Shown here in pieces: positions 1 to 9,258 of a DNA stretch of 64,000 bases; the stretch's first letter is position 1, and every line of letters begins with the position of its first letter. The position numbers were made by a program, and so were the translations under genes. The notes beneath the pieces were generated by a model that was not told where the DNA came from, did not search any database, and saw only the letters and a program-made list of their open reading frames with translations. This DNA is from Planosporangium flavigriseum (lineage in GTDB: Bacteria > Actinomycetota > Actinomycetes > Mycobacteriales > Micromonosporaceae), in NCBI RefSeq assembly GCF_011947225.1, contig NZ_JAATVW010000012.1, forward strand, positions 1-64,000. Reading direction: 5' to 3'.

Positions 1-14
1 GGTCCGCTTCACCC

Positions 15-30
15 CCGGCCTGAAGGCCGG
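15..30. other. Short perfect hairpin near window start
   Basis: A six-base stem (CCGGCC / GGCCGG) closes a TGAA loop. Hairpins of this shape occur as intrinsic terminators and at the ends of some insertion sequences. There is no T-run and no gene is visible in bases 1-181, so its role is unknown. Confidence 0.3.
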
Positions 31-181
31 AGCACTACGGACGATCCAGGTAGCGGCGGAACGTGTGGGTGGCCAACTCGAATCGGCCGGAACGTCCGCA
101 CGCCACCACCGAGCAGGTCGCCGCGGTCGCTGACCGGATGCGACGGCCGATCGACGCGCTGAACTCGTGCTGGGTCCGCGG

Positions 182-597
182 TCAGATCGCTTGGGCGATT
201 TCGGTGAACGCGGCGGCGACCCGCAGTATGGGCGGGGCGTCGACGGCGAGTTCGTAGTGGCCACGGTGGAGGTTCTGCATGAAGGCGTGTCCGGCGATGA
301 TCACGTGTGCTGTCTGGTCCGTTCGTAATCCGCGCATCGGTCTCAACCGGTGCTTCAGTCGACTGTGATCAGCCTCGCTCGGGTTGTTGGCGTACTGATC
401 GACGTGGTGCCACGCCTGCGGGATCAGCTCGTCGAGCACGCCGGGGTAGACCGCGGCGGCGTCGGTAACCACCTCGGTGGGCTTGACCTTCAACGCCGAT
501 AGCGCCCGGCGGAAGATCCTCCGGGCCGCGTCGGCGTCGCGGCGCGCCGACACCAGCACGTCGATGACCTGTCCGGACTGCGCGGCCGCCCGACACG
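182..597 (-). pseudogene. IS6-family transposase remnant, 5' part missing
   Basis: This is the C-terminal half of a DDE transposase of the IS6 type. The readable protein, about 125 residues from the internal start near 559, matches the intact copy at 27487-28206 nearly end to end, from the segment after its first catalytic Asp through the C-terminal AAAFTE.AQAI. It keeps the second Asp (VTDAA) and the Glu region, although NNPSEADH replaces NNPIEADH. The N-terminal helix-turn-helix and the first catalytic Asp (VDETY) are absent. Homology to the intact copy stops near 597, which marks the deletion or recombination junction. It is inactive. It is one of three IS6-type copies in the window, each in a different state of decay. 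Confidence 0.85.
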
Positions 598-734
598 ACG
601 AGCAGGACGGTGGCGGGCAGCACGGGCGGGACGGTGACCGGGATGCGGTTCATTGTCGCGTTGTCACGGTGGGCCCGCATCGAGGGCCTGCCGCACGACG
701 CCGTCCGCGAGGCGCTGTGGACACGCAGGGTGCT
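598..734. other. Junction between IS6 remnant and HxlR gene
   Basis: No complete gene is visible. On the minus strand an ATG at 653 opens a hydrophobic stretch of about 18 codons (MNRIPVTVPPVLPATVLL) that runs straight into the IS6 remnant. This could be the 5' stub of a gene that followed the HxlR regulator and was cut by the element, but no ribosome-binding site supports it. Confidence 0.3.
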
Positions 735-1175
735 TCAGCTGGCCAGATCGCGCTCGACGTCGTCGACCTCGACGGGCGCGCCGCAGTCGGCACAGACGCG
801 TCGGTCGGTGATGAGCCCGCCGCAGTCGCGGTGGCGGACCAGCAGCGGCGGATTTCCGCCCATGAGGTGCCGGTCGCCCCAGGTGCGCAGGGCGCTGAGC
901 ACCGGCCAGAGATCGCGGCCCTTCGCGGTCAGGCAATATTCGAAACGCTCGGGACGCTCCTGGTAGCGCCGCCGTTTCATAATCCCCTCGTCGACCAGCC
1001 GGGCGAGCCGGTCGCTGAGCACCGTGCGCGCCACGCCGAGCCGGTCCTCGAAGTCCGTGAAGCGCCGGACCCCCTGGCAAGCCTCGCGCAGGATGAGCAG
1101 CGTCCAGCGATCGCCCACGATCTCCAGGGTCGCGGCGATGGAGCAGTGCTCGTTGGCGTACGCGCGCGGCAACAT
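735..1175 (-). CDS. HxlR-family winged-helix regulator
   Basis: A 146-residue HxlR/MarR-like DNA-binding protein. The characteristic opening CSIAATLEIVGDRWTLLILRE, the FTDFEDRLGVARTVLSDRLARLVDEG recognition-helix region and the following wing (RRRYQERPERFEY) are all visible. The C-terminus carries two CxxC-like pairs (RDCGG and CADCG), so it may bind zinc. The start at 1175 (MLPRAYANEHC) is preferred because upstream extensions run through the promoter. It is divergent from the MFS exporter gene, separated by 92 bases holding two operator-like repeats. HxlR proteins commonly sense electrophiles, oxidants or drugs and repress the divergent gene, and that role is inferred here. Confidence 0.88.
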   Translation of the reverse strand: MLPRAYANEHCSIAATLEIVGDRWTLLILREACQGVRRFTDFEDRLGVARTVLSDRLARLVDEGIMKRRRYQERPERFEYCLTAKGRDLWPVLSALRTWGDRHLMGGNPPLLVRHRDCGGLITDRRVCADCGAPVEVDDVERDLAS

Positions 1176-1184
1176 CCTCACGAT

Positions 1185-1226
1185 TGTAGCGTGACCGTAC
1201 CAACTCTTGGTAGCGTAACGATACCG
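1185..1226. promoter_or_regulatory. Tandem palindromic operator between hxlR-like and MFS genes
   Basis: Two near-identical 16-mers, GTAGCGTGACCGTACC (1186-1201) and GTAGCGTAACGATACC (1210-1225), lie 24 bases apart in the divergent intergenic region. The second, with its preceding G, forms an almost perfect palindrome (GGTAGCGT-A-ACGATACC). The arrangement suits two regulator dimers on one face of the helix and implies control of both divergent genes by the HxlR protein. Confidence 0.7.
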
Positions 1227-1267
1227 AGTTAGTCCAATGAAACTACCCACTCCGAACGGGGTAGCCG

Positions 1268-2662
1268 GTGTCCGAAACGTGGCGCCTGCGGCTGGTCCTG
1301 CTGACCGCGTCCGCTGGAACCTTCATGGCCAGCCTCGACCTGTTCATCGTCAACGTCGCCTACCCCGACCTCCAGCGTGTCTTCCACGATTCGACTGACG
1401 CCTCGTTGTCCTGGATCCTCAACGCCTACACGATCGTCTTCGCCGCCCTGCCGATCCCGTTCGGCCGGCTGGCCGACGCCTACGGCCGCAAGCGTGGCTT
1501 CATCGCCGGCACGCTCGTCTTCGCCCTCGCCTCTGCCTGGTGCGCCGCTACGTCCTCGGTGTCGTGGCTGGTCGCTGCTCGGGTGCTGCAGGCCGTCGGC
1601 GCCGCCGCGCTGCTGCCCACCTCGTTGAGCCTGTTGCTGGACGAGTTCCCCGCCGCCCGCCGCACCGCCGCCGTCACAGTCTGGGCCGCCAGCGGCGCGC
1701 TCGCGGCCGCCGCCGGAGTACCCGTCGGCGCCCTACTTGTCCAGCTCAGCTGGCACTGGATCTTCCTGGTCAACCTGCCGGTGGCGGCGCTTACCGTCCT
1801 CGGCGCAACGTTGCTGCTGCATGAGTCGCGCGCCGAACACCGGCCCGGACGCCCCGACCTGCTCGGCGCGCTGTTGCTGATCGGCGGGCTGGGCCTGCTC
1901 ACGCTCGGCATCGTGAAAGGCAACGAGTGGTCATGGACCTCCGGCACAACCATGGGTGTCCTCTGCGCTGGGCTACTCGCCGTCGCCGGGTTCCTCGCCC
2001 GCTGCGCTCGTCATCCGCAACCGGTGCTCGAACTCGCCCTCTTCGCCGGGCGCTCGTTCTCCGCAGCCACGGCGGCGAGCGTCGTATTCTTCGCCGGCTT
2101 CGGCGCTCACGTGTTCGGCAACATCGTGTTCCTCACACGGGTCTGGCACCACAGCGTCCTTCGCGCCGGCCTCGAGTTCGCGCCCGGTCCGGTCGTGGTG
2201 ACAATCGTGGCGCTCGGCCTGACCGCTCGACTCATCAACCGCTACGGCCACCGCGCCGTGACCATGACCGGAGCCGCGGTGTTCGCGCTCGGCGCGGCAC
2301 TGTTCGTCGCGTTCGTCGGCCAGACGCCGGACTACCCCGGCGCCTACCTGCCATCCCTGCTCCTCGCCGGCGTCGGCATCGGGTTCGTCGCGCCCGCCCT
2401 ACCCGGCGCCATGACCGCCGCGCTACCGCCCGAACGCCGCGCGACCGGCAGCGCCATCTTCGCGATGAGCCGACAACTCGGCACCGTTCTGGGCGTGGCA
2501 ACCCTCGTAGCCCTGCTCGGCGTCACCACGAGCCAACCGGTCGACGCGTTCCACCGCGCCTGGACATTCGTCGTCGCCGCGCAGATCGCGGCCCTACTGA
2601 CCAGCCTAGGCATCAAACAAGCGAGTCGGGGGCCGGTGGGTGGCGTCGGTCAGACGTGTTGA
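1268..2662 (+). CDS. MFS exporter, DHA2 (EmrB/QacA) family
   Basis: A 464-residue membrane transporter, probably with 14 transmembrane helices. It probably exports drugs or other toxic small molecules with proton antiport. Motif A is visible (GRLADAYGRKR, about residues 63-73), as is the motif C region (ASGALAAAAGVPVGALL), followed by WHWIFLVNLPVA, which is typical of the EmrB/QacA group. Translation starts at a GTG. It is divergent from the HxlR regulator at 735-1175 and is probably controlled through the repeats at 1185-1226. Its stop codon lies only two bases from the convergent stop of the copper gene. The substrate cannot be told from sequence. Confidence 0.9.
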   Translation: MSETWRLRLVLLTASAGTFMASLDLFIVNVAYPDLQRVFHDSTDASLSWILNAYTIVFAALPIPFGRLADAYGRKRGFIAGTLVFALASAWCAATSSVSWLVAARVLQAVGAAALLPTSLSLLLDEFPAARRTAAVTVWAASGALAAAAGVPVGALLVQLSWHWIFLVNLPVAALTVLGATLLLHESRAEHRPGRPDLLGALLLIGGLGLLTLGIVKGNEWSWTSGTTMGVLCAGLLAVAGFLARCARHPQPVLELALFAGRSFSAATAASVVFFAGFGAHVFGNIVFLTRVWHHSVLRAGLEFAPGPVVVTIVALGLTARLINRYGHRAVTMTGAAVFALGAALFVAFVGQTPDYPGAYLPSLLLAGVGIGFVAPALPGAMTAALPPERRATGSAIFAMSRQLGTVLGVATLVALLGVTTSQPVDAFHRAWTFVVAAQIAALLTSLGIKQASRGPVGGVGQTC

Positions 2663-2664
2663 GA

Positions 2665-4752
2665 TCAGTTGTCGTCGCGTGGTCGGACGAGATTCCCGTC
2701 TGTGGCGCACGCCTCCGGCGTGCTCGATGTCGCGGCCCATGGCTCGTGCCGGTCGGTCGATACGGCCGCGCCGGGCGGCCCGACCGCGGAACCGGCCGAC
2801 AGCGGATCCGTCACGTCCTGCGGCGCGGTGGCCGGGGTGGATGGGGCGGGCTGGTCGAGGCCGCGCTGTGCGCGTGCGCGGGCCCATCCGAGCAGCAGGG
2901 CGATGACGACCAGCAGGGCCGGTATTTCGCCGAACGACCAGGCGATGCCGCCGGCTGTGTGCTGGTCGGCCAGCGGGGTGGGTCCCCACGGCCGGGCCAG
3001 CTGGGCGAACCAACGGGCGGCGATCGGGGTGGCCGACTGCGTCAGCGCCACGCCGAGCAAGGCCTGGACGGCCATGCTGGCGGCCGCCAGCAGCATCCGC
3101 CGCGGGTGGGCTAGCCGTCGCGGGCCGGGGTCGGCGCCGATGATGACCCAGAAGAACAGGCAGCCGGCGGCGAGGAAACACGCGATCGTCACCAGGTGCG
3201 CGGCGTGGGCGCGCAGGGTCAGCTCGTACAGGCCGGTGAGGTACAGCGCGTACAGGCTCCCCGCGTAGATGCCGAGGACGACCAGCGGATGGGTGAGCAC
3301 CCGGGCCAGCCGAGCGTGCAGGCAGGCGTGGATCCATTCGCGCGGTCCCGGCCAGTCCCGGTCGCCGGCTGCTGGCAGGGCCCGCAGCGCGAGCGTGACC
3401 GGCGCGGCCAGCACCAGCAGGATCGCGGCGACCGTGCCCAGCAGCAGGTGCTGGATCAGGTGCACGCTCACCAGCATCGGCGCGTACCGGGCCAGGCCGC
3501 TGCTGGTGGCTGCGGCCACCACTGCCCAGCCGGCCAGCCACGCCGCGGTCCGCGGCGCCGGCCAGCGCTCACCGCGGCGGCGCAGCCGCCGCGCCCCGCT
3601 CAGGTACAGCCCGGCCGCGGCCAGCGCGGCGGAAAGCACCAGTGGTTCGGGCAGCCATGCGCCCACCAGCGCGCCGGCCGTCAGGGGCGGTGGCATGGGG
3701 TAGCCCAGCAGTGCGGTGGCCGCGTCCTCCTCGGCACCGCCGGGTGGCGGCGGCGTACGTGACAGCGCCGCCGCCGCGCCCATCGCGACGGCGAACAGCA
3801 GCACCTCGACGGCGGCCAGCCGCCGGAACGGCCGGGGGTCGCCGGCGGTCAGCGCGGGCAGCGCCGAGCGGCGCTGCCACCAGCCCGCCGCGGCGATGGC
3901 GGCGAGCACGACGGTCTTGATCAGAATCAGGTGCCCGTAGCGGCTGCCGAAAAGCGCCGCGACGCCGCCCAGCCGCAGCCAGGCGCTGGCCAGCCCGGAC
4001 AGCGCCACCGCGACCAGACACCACACGGCCAGCCGGGAGAACCGCCGCGCGGCCACGGCCAATACCGGCGCCGGTTGCCGCCGCGACACGGTTAGCGCCA
4101 GCAGCCCGCCGGCCCACAGCGTCACCGGCACCACATGCAACAGCAGCGCGGATACCGCCAGCTGGTGGTTTCCCGCGGCGGCGGCGTGTCCGGTGAACAG
4201 TGGCGGCACCACCGCGCCCGCCGCGGCGACCAGCGCTACTTGGCCGCCGCGCGGTGTCCACGTCAGGCGGCAGACGACGCACACCGCCGCGGCGGCCAGC
4301 GCGGTGAGTGTCCAAGCCCGGCCCAGCGGTATCACGGTGGCGAAGTTCGTCACCGCTGGCATCGACAGCGCCAGCGGCAGCGGCCTGGCGATCAGGTCGG
4401 CCAGGGTGGCGCAGAACACCGTCACCGCCGCGAGGGACCAGACCGCGGCCGTCCAGCCGGCGGCGCGCAGCCAGCGGAACCCGGCCGCCGACAGCCGGCC
4501 GTCGGTGCGCGGCGCCAGGACCAGTGCCGCCAGCAGCAGCCCGACGGTGGCCGTCGCGGCCGCTGTTGCCGTCAACCGGGCCGCGACCAACAGCCAGACC
4601 GTGGCTGCCCCGGCCGACGGCAGGCCTGGCAGGGTCGAGACCCGGGTCGCGCCGCTGTACCAGGCGAGCAGACCCAGGGTCACCGTGGCGACGGCGACGG
4701 CGGCTACCGCGAGCGCGGGCCGTGGGCGTCGCGTCGTGGAAGCGGCGGTCAT
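2665..4752 (-). CDS. CopD copper transport / CtaG assembly fusion membrane protein
   Basis: A polytopic membrane protein of about 695 residues. The N-terminal half resembles CopD/YcnJ copper-import domains. The C-terminal half resembles the caa3-type cytochrome oxidase assembly factor CtaG (PMLVSVHLIQHLLLGTVAAI followed by a large hydrophobic block). Such fusions are common in actinobacteria and couple copper uptake to cytochrome oxidase maturation. The ATG at 4752 is chosen because it forms an ATGA overlap with the stop of the upstream copC gene. An in-frame start 11 codons further upstream is possible. The C-terminal tail (RAQRGLDQPAPSTPATAP onward) is hydrophilic and probably disordered. 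It is convergent with the MFS gene. Confidence 0.88.
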   Translation of the reverse strand: MTAASTTRRPRPALAVAAVAVATVTLGLLAWYSGATRVSTLPGLPSAGAATVWLLVAARLTATAAATATVGLLLAALVLAPRTDGRLSAAGFRWLRAAGWTAAVWSLAAVTVFCATLADLIARPLPLALSMPAVTNFATVIPLGRAWTLTALAAAAVCVVCRLTWTPRGGQVALVAAAGAVVPPLFTGHAAAAGNHQLAVSALLLHVVPVTLWAGGLLALTVSRRQPAPVLAVAARRFSRLAVWCLVAVALSGLASAWLRLGGVAALFGSRYGHLILIKTVVLAAIAAAGWWQRRSALPALTAGDPRPFRRLAAVEVLLFAVAMGAAAALSRTPPPPGGAEEDAATALLGYPMPPPLTAGALVGAWLPEPLVLSAALAAAGLYLSGARRLRRRGERWPAPRTAAWLAGWAVVAAATSSGLARYAPMLVSVHLIQHLLLGTVAAILLVLAAPVTLALRALPAAGDRDWPGPREWIHACLHARLARVLTHPLVVLGIYAGSLYALYLTGLYELTLRAHAAHLVTIACFLAAGCLFFWVIIGADPGPRRLAHPRRMLLAAASMAVQALLGVALTQSATPIAARWFAQLARPWGPTPLADQHTAGGIAWSFGEIPALLVVIALLLGWARARAQRGLDQPAPSTPATAPQDVTDPLSAGSAVGPPGAAVSTDRHEPWAATSSTPEACATDGNLVRPRDDN

Positions 4753-5327
4753 GACCGGCCGGTCCGTGCCCGGCGGACGGCCCACCAGCCCGCGCCCGCG
4801 GCTAGCGCGACGGCGGCCAGTCCGGCCGCAGACCAGGCGGCAGTGCTTGATCCGCCGGACGTGCCGCCCGCGGCCTTACCCGCCGCCCCCACCGCGACCG
4901 GGGCTTGCGCGGTTGCGGCGATGGGGGACACGGGCGTGGGCGAGGGTGCGGCGGCAGGTGCGGCCACGGTGAAGCTGAGCTGCCCCTGTACCGGATGTCC
5001 GTCCACCGAGACCACCCGGTAGGCAACGGTGTAGCGCCCGTCGGGCAGCGTCGCCGGCAGTGGCTGTACCGCTCGCACGCCGTCGACGCCGACCGGCTCG
5101 CCGGTGACCGGGCCTCCGGGGCCGGTGATCGCCACGACGGTGAACTTCGGGTCGAGTCGTTCCCGGAACTCCAACACCACCTGCCGCGGCGGCGCGGCCA
5201 GCTGCTCACCATCAGCTGGGCTCGACGAACGCAGCGCGTTATGAGCCCACGCCGGCGTCGCGACCAGCGAAAGCGCCACGGTCGCCACGGCTGCGGCCAG
5301 GGCGGCCCGGATCCAACCCAGCTTCAC
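4749..5327 (-). CDS. copC: CopC-type copper-binding protein, membrane anchored
   Basis: A 192-residue exported protein. A signal peptide (MKLGWIRAALAAAVATVALS) ends at TPAWA, leaving His as the first mature residue (HNALRSSSPADG), as in CopC Cu(II) sites. A beta-sandwich follows, with conserved blocks LEFRERLDPKF and SVDGHPVQGQLSF whose His is a likely copper ligand. After a Pro/Ala linker there is one C-terminal transmembrane helix and a basic RRARTG tail, so the protein is tethered to the outer face of the membrane. It overlaps the CopD-CtaG gene by four bases (ATGA), so the two should be translated together as a copper acquisition unit. Confidence 0.92.
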   Translation of the reverse strand: MKLGWIRAALAAAVATVALSLVATPAWAHNALRSSSPADGEQLAAPPRQVVLEFRERLDPKFTVVAITGPGGPVTGEPVGVDGVRAVQPLPATLPDGRYTVAYRVVSVDGHPVQGQLSFTVAAPAAAPSPTPVSPIAATAQAPVAVGAAGKAAGGTSGGSSTAAWSAAGLAAVALAAGAGWWAVRRARTGRS

Positions 5328-5474
5328 GGTCTACCTCATCGTTTTCCGGCTACTGCGGTCACCAACGGTAGCCGCTGGTGTGCGATTGGTGTCGGTCAGT
5401 GGCGGCGGCAACCGTGGGGTGCACCCGTGGCGGGTGGCGGGCGCTGCCTGGCGGCGCGCCCGTGGGCTACTGGG

Positions 5475-5921
5475 TCAGCGGTGTGACGAGGGCTGCCGTG
5501 CCGCGGCATGCAGGGCGCGCAGCGCCGTTACTGCTGTCACCGCAGGGGTGCCGTCGATGCTTTGCACGGCGCTGAGTCCGACCACGTCGCCGTTATCGAG
5601 CTCGAGGTTTGCCCACAACTCGCCGCGGGGAACGCGGATACGGGTCACCGCGCTCCACGGCAGCGTGTAGTCGCCGGTGATGTGGCGAATTTCGATGGCG
5701 GTGGCGTCGGCTCGGACCAGGGGACGGGTGCCCAGCCACCAGACGATGAGCGCGAGCACGATGCCGGCGCAGACGAGCGCGACCCGTTCCGGGGTTTGAT
5801 CCACCGGGGCACCGGCGGCCGTGACAGCTCCGGTCATGGTGGCGGCGCTGACCAGAGCCACGCCGATGATCGCCACTGCGGCTGCCACGCTCATGCGCTG
5901 CCACCGCAGGGGTCGTATCAC
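5475..5921 (-). CDS. PH-domain membrane protein (bacterial PH / CFP6-like)
   Basis: A small actinobacterial membrane protein of about 148 residues. Two hydrophobic helices (roughly residues 12-40 and 52-68) precede a bacterial PH domain (TRPLVRADATAIEIRHITGD, TLPWSAVTRIRVPRG, then ELDNGDVVGL). Proteins of this type are common and poorly characterised. The start is uncertain: GTG at 5921 gives VIRPLRWQR, which fits the family opening, while ATG at 5894 has a GGTGG ribosome-binding sequence. A further ATG at 6008 is unlikely because that stretch is compositionally different. Neighbours give no functional hint. Confidence 0.7.
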   Translation of the reverse strand: MIRPLRWQRMSVAAAVAIIGVALVSAATMTGAVTAAGAPVDQTPERVALVCAGIVLALIVWWLGTRPLVRADATAIEIRHITGDYTLPWSAVTRIRVPRGELWANLELDNGDVVGLSAVQSIDGTPAVTAVTALRALHAAARQPSSHR

Positions 5922-6115
5922 CAGCGGTGCTGCGGGCTTACCTCGGCTGGCGCCTGAACCCGGCGCGCGCGACGCCGGACGCACCCGCGGGCAAAGATGG
6001 TCCGACAACCGTCGATGTGTCAGTCGAGATGGTGCGGTTTAACCAGGAGTGTTCGGGTAGGCGCGTGCCGCTCGTTCCCCGGGACCCATGTCCCGGCCTT
6101 GGCGAAGGGAGAACC

Positions 6116-7309
6116 GTGAAGCGAAAGGCACTCTCCCGCACCGTTGTGCGGGCGCTCGCACTCGGCCCCACCGCACTGCTGGCGCTTTCGGCGGCTGCGC
6201 CGGCCCATGCTGCGGGAGTCACCGTGACCTCATCCGGCGGCGGAGGATCCGTCTCGACCTCATCCGACGCTGGGCAGTCCGCCCCGGCGTCATCCGAAGC
6301 CGACGATGAGAGTGAAGAGACCCAGTTCAACCGGGTCGACTTGATCTCCGATCAGATGGGCACGACACCGCTGTTCGACGCGGACGTGCAAAACGCGTGG
6401 GGGTTGGCACTCGGACCGGACACGCCGCTGTGGGTGGCGAACAACGGCACCGGAGTGGCCACCATGTATGCCGACGGAATGAACGGCGAGACGCCGACGA
6501 AGGTGGACGACTCGGTGACGATCCCGGGCGGCGCGCCGACGGGAGTGGTCTTCAACGACACCGACGAATTCAAGGTGAAGACCCCGGACGGCAAGGAAGC
6601 CCCGGCCAGGTTCATCTTCGCCAGCGAGGCCGGTGACATCACCGCCGTCAGCCGGCACACCTCGACACCGGGTGAGGCCACCCTGGTCGCACAGGTGGAC
6701 GGCGCCGTGTACAAGGGGATCACCATAGTCCACTGGGACGGCCACCCATTCCTGCTCGCGGCCAACTTCCACCAGAACCGCATCGACGTCTTCGACGAGC
6801 ACTTCACGCTGCGGCCCGAGCTGTCCAAGCGCTTCCAGGACCCGGACATACCCGAGGGCTTCGCGCCGTTCAACGTGAAGGCCTTCGGTGACTCCGTCTT
6901 CGTCACCTTCGCCAAGCAACTGCCGCCGGACAACGTCGACGACGAGGCCGGTCCGGGCAACGGGTTCGTCGACGAGTTCACCGGGGACAAGGGCCTGACG
7001 CGCGTCGCCAGTCGCGGCACCCTCAACTCCCCATGGGGACTGGCCTTCGCGCCCGACAGCTTCGGAGAGCTCGCCGGTGCCCTGCTTGTCGGCAACTTCG
7101 GCGACGGACACATCAACGCCTTCCGCGATGGCAAGTTCCTCGGCCAACTACGCGACCAGAACGACCAAACAATCGTGATCGACGGGTTGTGGTCGCTGCT
7201 GCCTGGCACAGCTAAGACCGGCGGTACCGGCACGCTGTGGTTCAGCGCCGGCCCCAACGGCGAGATGAACGGCCTGGTCGGCCAGCTCCTGCCGGCGGAC
7301 ACCAACTGA
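6116..7309 (+). CDS. Secreted TIGR03118-type beta-propeller protein
   Basis: A 397-residue exported protein. The GTG at 6116 is chosen because GAAGGGAGAA sits just upstream and because it begins a classic signal peptide (MKRKALSRTVVRALALGPTA, cleavage after AHA). A Ser/Gly-rich linker follows, then repeated propeller-like blades (NAWGLALGPDTPLWVANN, GITIVHWDGHPFLLAANFHQ, SPWGLAFAPDSFGELAGALL, LLVGNFGDGHINAF). This matches the TIGR03118 family of uncharacterised secreted proteins. It is probably extracellular. No catalytic residues are recognisable and no operon partner is evident. Confidence 0.82.
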   Translation: MKRKALSRTVVRALALGPTALLALSAAAPAHAAGVTVTSSGGGGSVSTSSDAGQSAPASSEADDESEETQFNRVDLISDQMGTTPLFDADVQNAWGLALGPDTPLWVANNGTGVATMYADGMNGETPTKVDDSVTIPGGAPTGVVFNDTDEFKVKTPDGKEAPARFIFASEAGDITAVSRHTSTPGEATLVAQVDGAVYKGITIVHWDGHPFLLAANFHQNRIDVFDEHFTLRPELSKRFQDPDIPEGFAPFNVKAFGDSVFVTFAKQLPPDNVDDEAGPGNGFVDEFTGDKGLTRVASRGTLNSPWGLAFAPDSFGELAGALLVGNFGDGHINAFRDGKFLGQLRDQNDQTIVIDGLWSLLPGTAKTGGTGTLWFSAGPNGEMNGLVGQLLPADTN

Positions 7310-7556
7310 CCCCTACCCCCACACCAGCACACGAAGATCTCCGCCTCGTCGGGGTGGCTGTCACCACACCCGCACCCCGACGGGGCCACCGCCAGCATGC
7401 GCGCCAGGCGACCGGCTGCCAGGTCTTGTTTCCGTTGTTGTGGTCGCACGGTTCATATGTAAATGGACGGAAATACCGGAAGGCCTGAGCGGGCTTAGCG
7501 TCGGTGTCATGTCCAGTTCGCCTACTGAGACCGGTAAGCGGATGAGGAGGTCAGGC

Positions 7557-8660
7557 ATGTTTGATCCCGGCGCCGGGTCCGCTGCGTCCGTCCGATCTAC
7601 CATCGGTGGCAGGTCCCGCCGCAGGCGTCGTCCTCCCTGGGGCTGGATCGCTGCCACCGCTGCTCTGGTGCTTCTGCTGGTTGCAGTCTTCGGCATCGGT
7701 GGCGCGGTGTGGTACTACAAGAGCGTGGACGCCGGCCTGCGGCGTACCGATGCGTTCGGGCGGGGCCACGATGCGCGGGCGGCTAAGGCGACCGGCGGGG
7801 CGCAGAACATTCTGCTGTTGGGCAGCGACTCCCGCGATGCGGACGACCCCGGTCACACGCCCGAACCGGGAGACGCGCACACCGACACGATCGTGTTGAT
7901 GCACGTTGATGCCGGGCACGAGAAGGCTTTCCTGATCTCGATACCACGGGACCTGTACGTCTATGTGCCGCGCAGCCCGACCCACCCGGAGCTCGGCGAC
8001 ACCAACGCGAAGATCAACGCGGCGTTCGCGTGGGGCGGCCTGCCGTTGGCGGTGCGGACGATCGAGGGCTATACGGGGGTACGCGTCGACCACGTGGTCA
8101 TGGTCGACTTCGAGGGGTTCAAGAAAGCGGCCGACACCCTAGGCGGCGTCGACCTGAACAACGGCCGGGAGTTCACCTCGATCGCCGAGCCGAACTACCG
8201 GCATTTCGACAGGGGCGTCATCCATCTCGACGGCGCCGCGGCGTTGGACTACGTGCGTCAGCGCCAGCAGTTCGCCGACGGCGACTTCACCCGGATGTGC
8301 CACCAGCAGCAGTTCCTCAAGGCGCTGCTGGACAAGGCGACCAGCACCGGCACGCTGACCAACCCGCGCAAGCTGGATGCCTTCCTGAAGTCCGTGACCA
8401 AGCTGCTGACCGTCGACAACGGCTTCTCCCTGGCCAGCACCGCCCTGCAGTTGCGAAACATCCGCAGTGACGATCTGACCTTCCTGGTCAGCCCGAACCT
8501 CGGGCCGGTCATGGCCGGCGACCAGAGCGTGATGGCGCCCGACGACGCGAAGGCCAAGACGCTCTATGACGCGGTGGCCAAAGACAAGGTGGCCGACTGG
8601 ATCTCCCACAACGACACCGGTCTCGAAGAGGTCGCGTCGGCGGGCTGCGCCGGACAGTGA
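7557..8660 (+). CDS. LytR-CpsA-Psr (LCP) cell-wall glycopolymer ligase
   Basis: A 367-residue membrane-anchored enzyme of the LCP family, which moves glycopolymers from polyprenyl-phosphate carriers onto peptidoglycan. A basic cytoplasmic stretch (RSRRRRRPP) precedes one transmembrane helix (about residues 30-52). The extracellular LCP domain shows the hallmark blocks LLGSDSRD, TDTIVLMHVD, FLISIPRDLYV, KINAAFAWGG and DYVRQRQQFADGD, containing the conserved Asp and Arg residues that bind pyrophosphate. The ATG at 7557 is preferred because AGGAGG lies six bases upstream. The C-terminus lacks a LytR_C domain. It is likely a single-gene transcription unit. Confidence 0.92.
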   Translation: MFDPGAGSAASVRSTIGGRSRRRRRPPWGWIAATAALVLLLVAVFGIGGAVWYYKSVDAGLRRTDAFGRGHDARAAKATGGAQNILLLGSDSRDADDPGHTPEPGDAHTDTIVLMHVDAGHEKAFLISIPRDLYVYVPRSPTHPELGDTNAKINAAFAWGGLPLAVRTIEGYTGVRVDHVVMVDFEGFKKAADTLGGVDLNNGREFTSIAEPNYRHFDRGVIHLDGAAALDYVRQRQQFADGDFTRMCHQQQFLKALLDKATSTGTLTNPRKLDAFLKSVTKLLTVDNGFSLASTALQLRNIRSDDLTFLVSPNLGPVMAGDQSVMAPDDAKAKTLYDAVAKDKVADWISHNDTGLEEVASAGCAGQ

Positions 8661-9258
8661 CCTGCTTGTCCGAACACCGGGGGCTGCCCACTCCGGGTGC
8701 TCGCCAACGGCGCCGGGTTGTGAGGTCTTCGTCAACTTCCGCTTCATGCTGACAACCGGTCACGGCTGCGCGGGACGGTGCCGGTGGGGGTGGCTGTCGC
8801 GGCTCTGGGCATCGCCGGCGTCGCCGTGGCCGACTTATTCAGGAGCGGCGACCAGGCGGGCCAGGACAGGCCGTTGGCGTGCCAGGTTTTGTTCCACGCG
8901 GCGACGAGACGACCGTCGTGGCCTCATCCGACTCATCGGCATCAGAGCGTCACGTCTCGAGATGACGAACCGCGGCCCAACCGCCAGCACGCGCACGATG
9001 GGCCTGTACGCACCCACTCCTCTTGCCGCACCGGGTGACAGTCCTGGCCGCACTGTGCCGTCAGTCAACGGGCACCCGCCCCGGCACGCCGACCCTGAGC
9101 ACGCCTTCCTCGTTTCCCGCTCGCGATGTACCGCGTCATGGCTCGGTGGTATCGCACGGGCCGGATGGGTGCCGGCTGTCGTCGGGGCGGCTTCGGCTGC
9201 GTCCTGGCGCGGCTATCCCAGGTCTGTCAACGACGCCAGGATAGCCGCGCCGTGGCTG
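8661..9258. other. Non-coding or decayed stretch
   Basis: No gene could be supported in these 600 bases. A short hydrophobic reading near 8778-8860 (GVAVAALGIAGVAVADLF) resembles a membrane helix but has no convincing start signal or continuation, so it may be the remains of a decayed gene. Confidence 0.4.

Noticed and set aside
2606-3541. Long minus-strand reading overlapping the CopD-CtaG gene
   Set aside because: It is Arg/Pro/Gly-rich, lacks domain features and is an out-of-frame shadow of the membrane protein gene on the same strand.
4135-5022. Plus-strand reading opposite copC and the CopD-CtaG gene
   Set aside because: Low-complexity Arg/Gln composition and no start signal. It is the antisense of a clear gene pair.
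8778-9038. Small membrane protein downstream of the LCP gene
   Set aside because: Only one hydrophobic stretch, no ribosome-binding site, and the remainder of the frame looks random.
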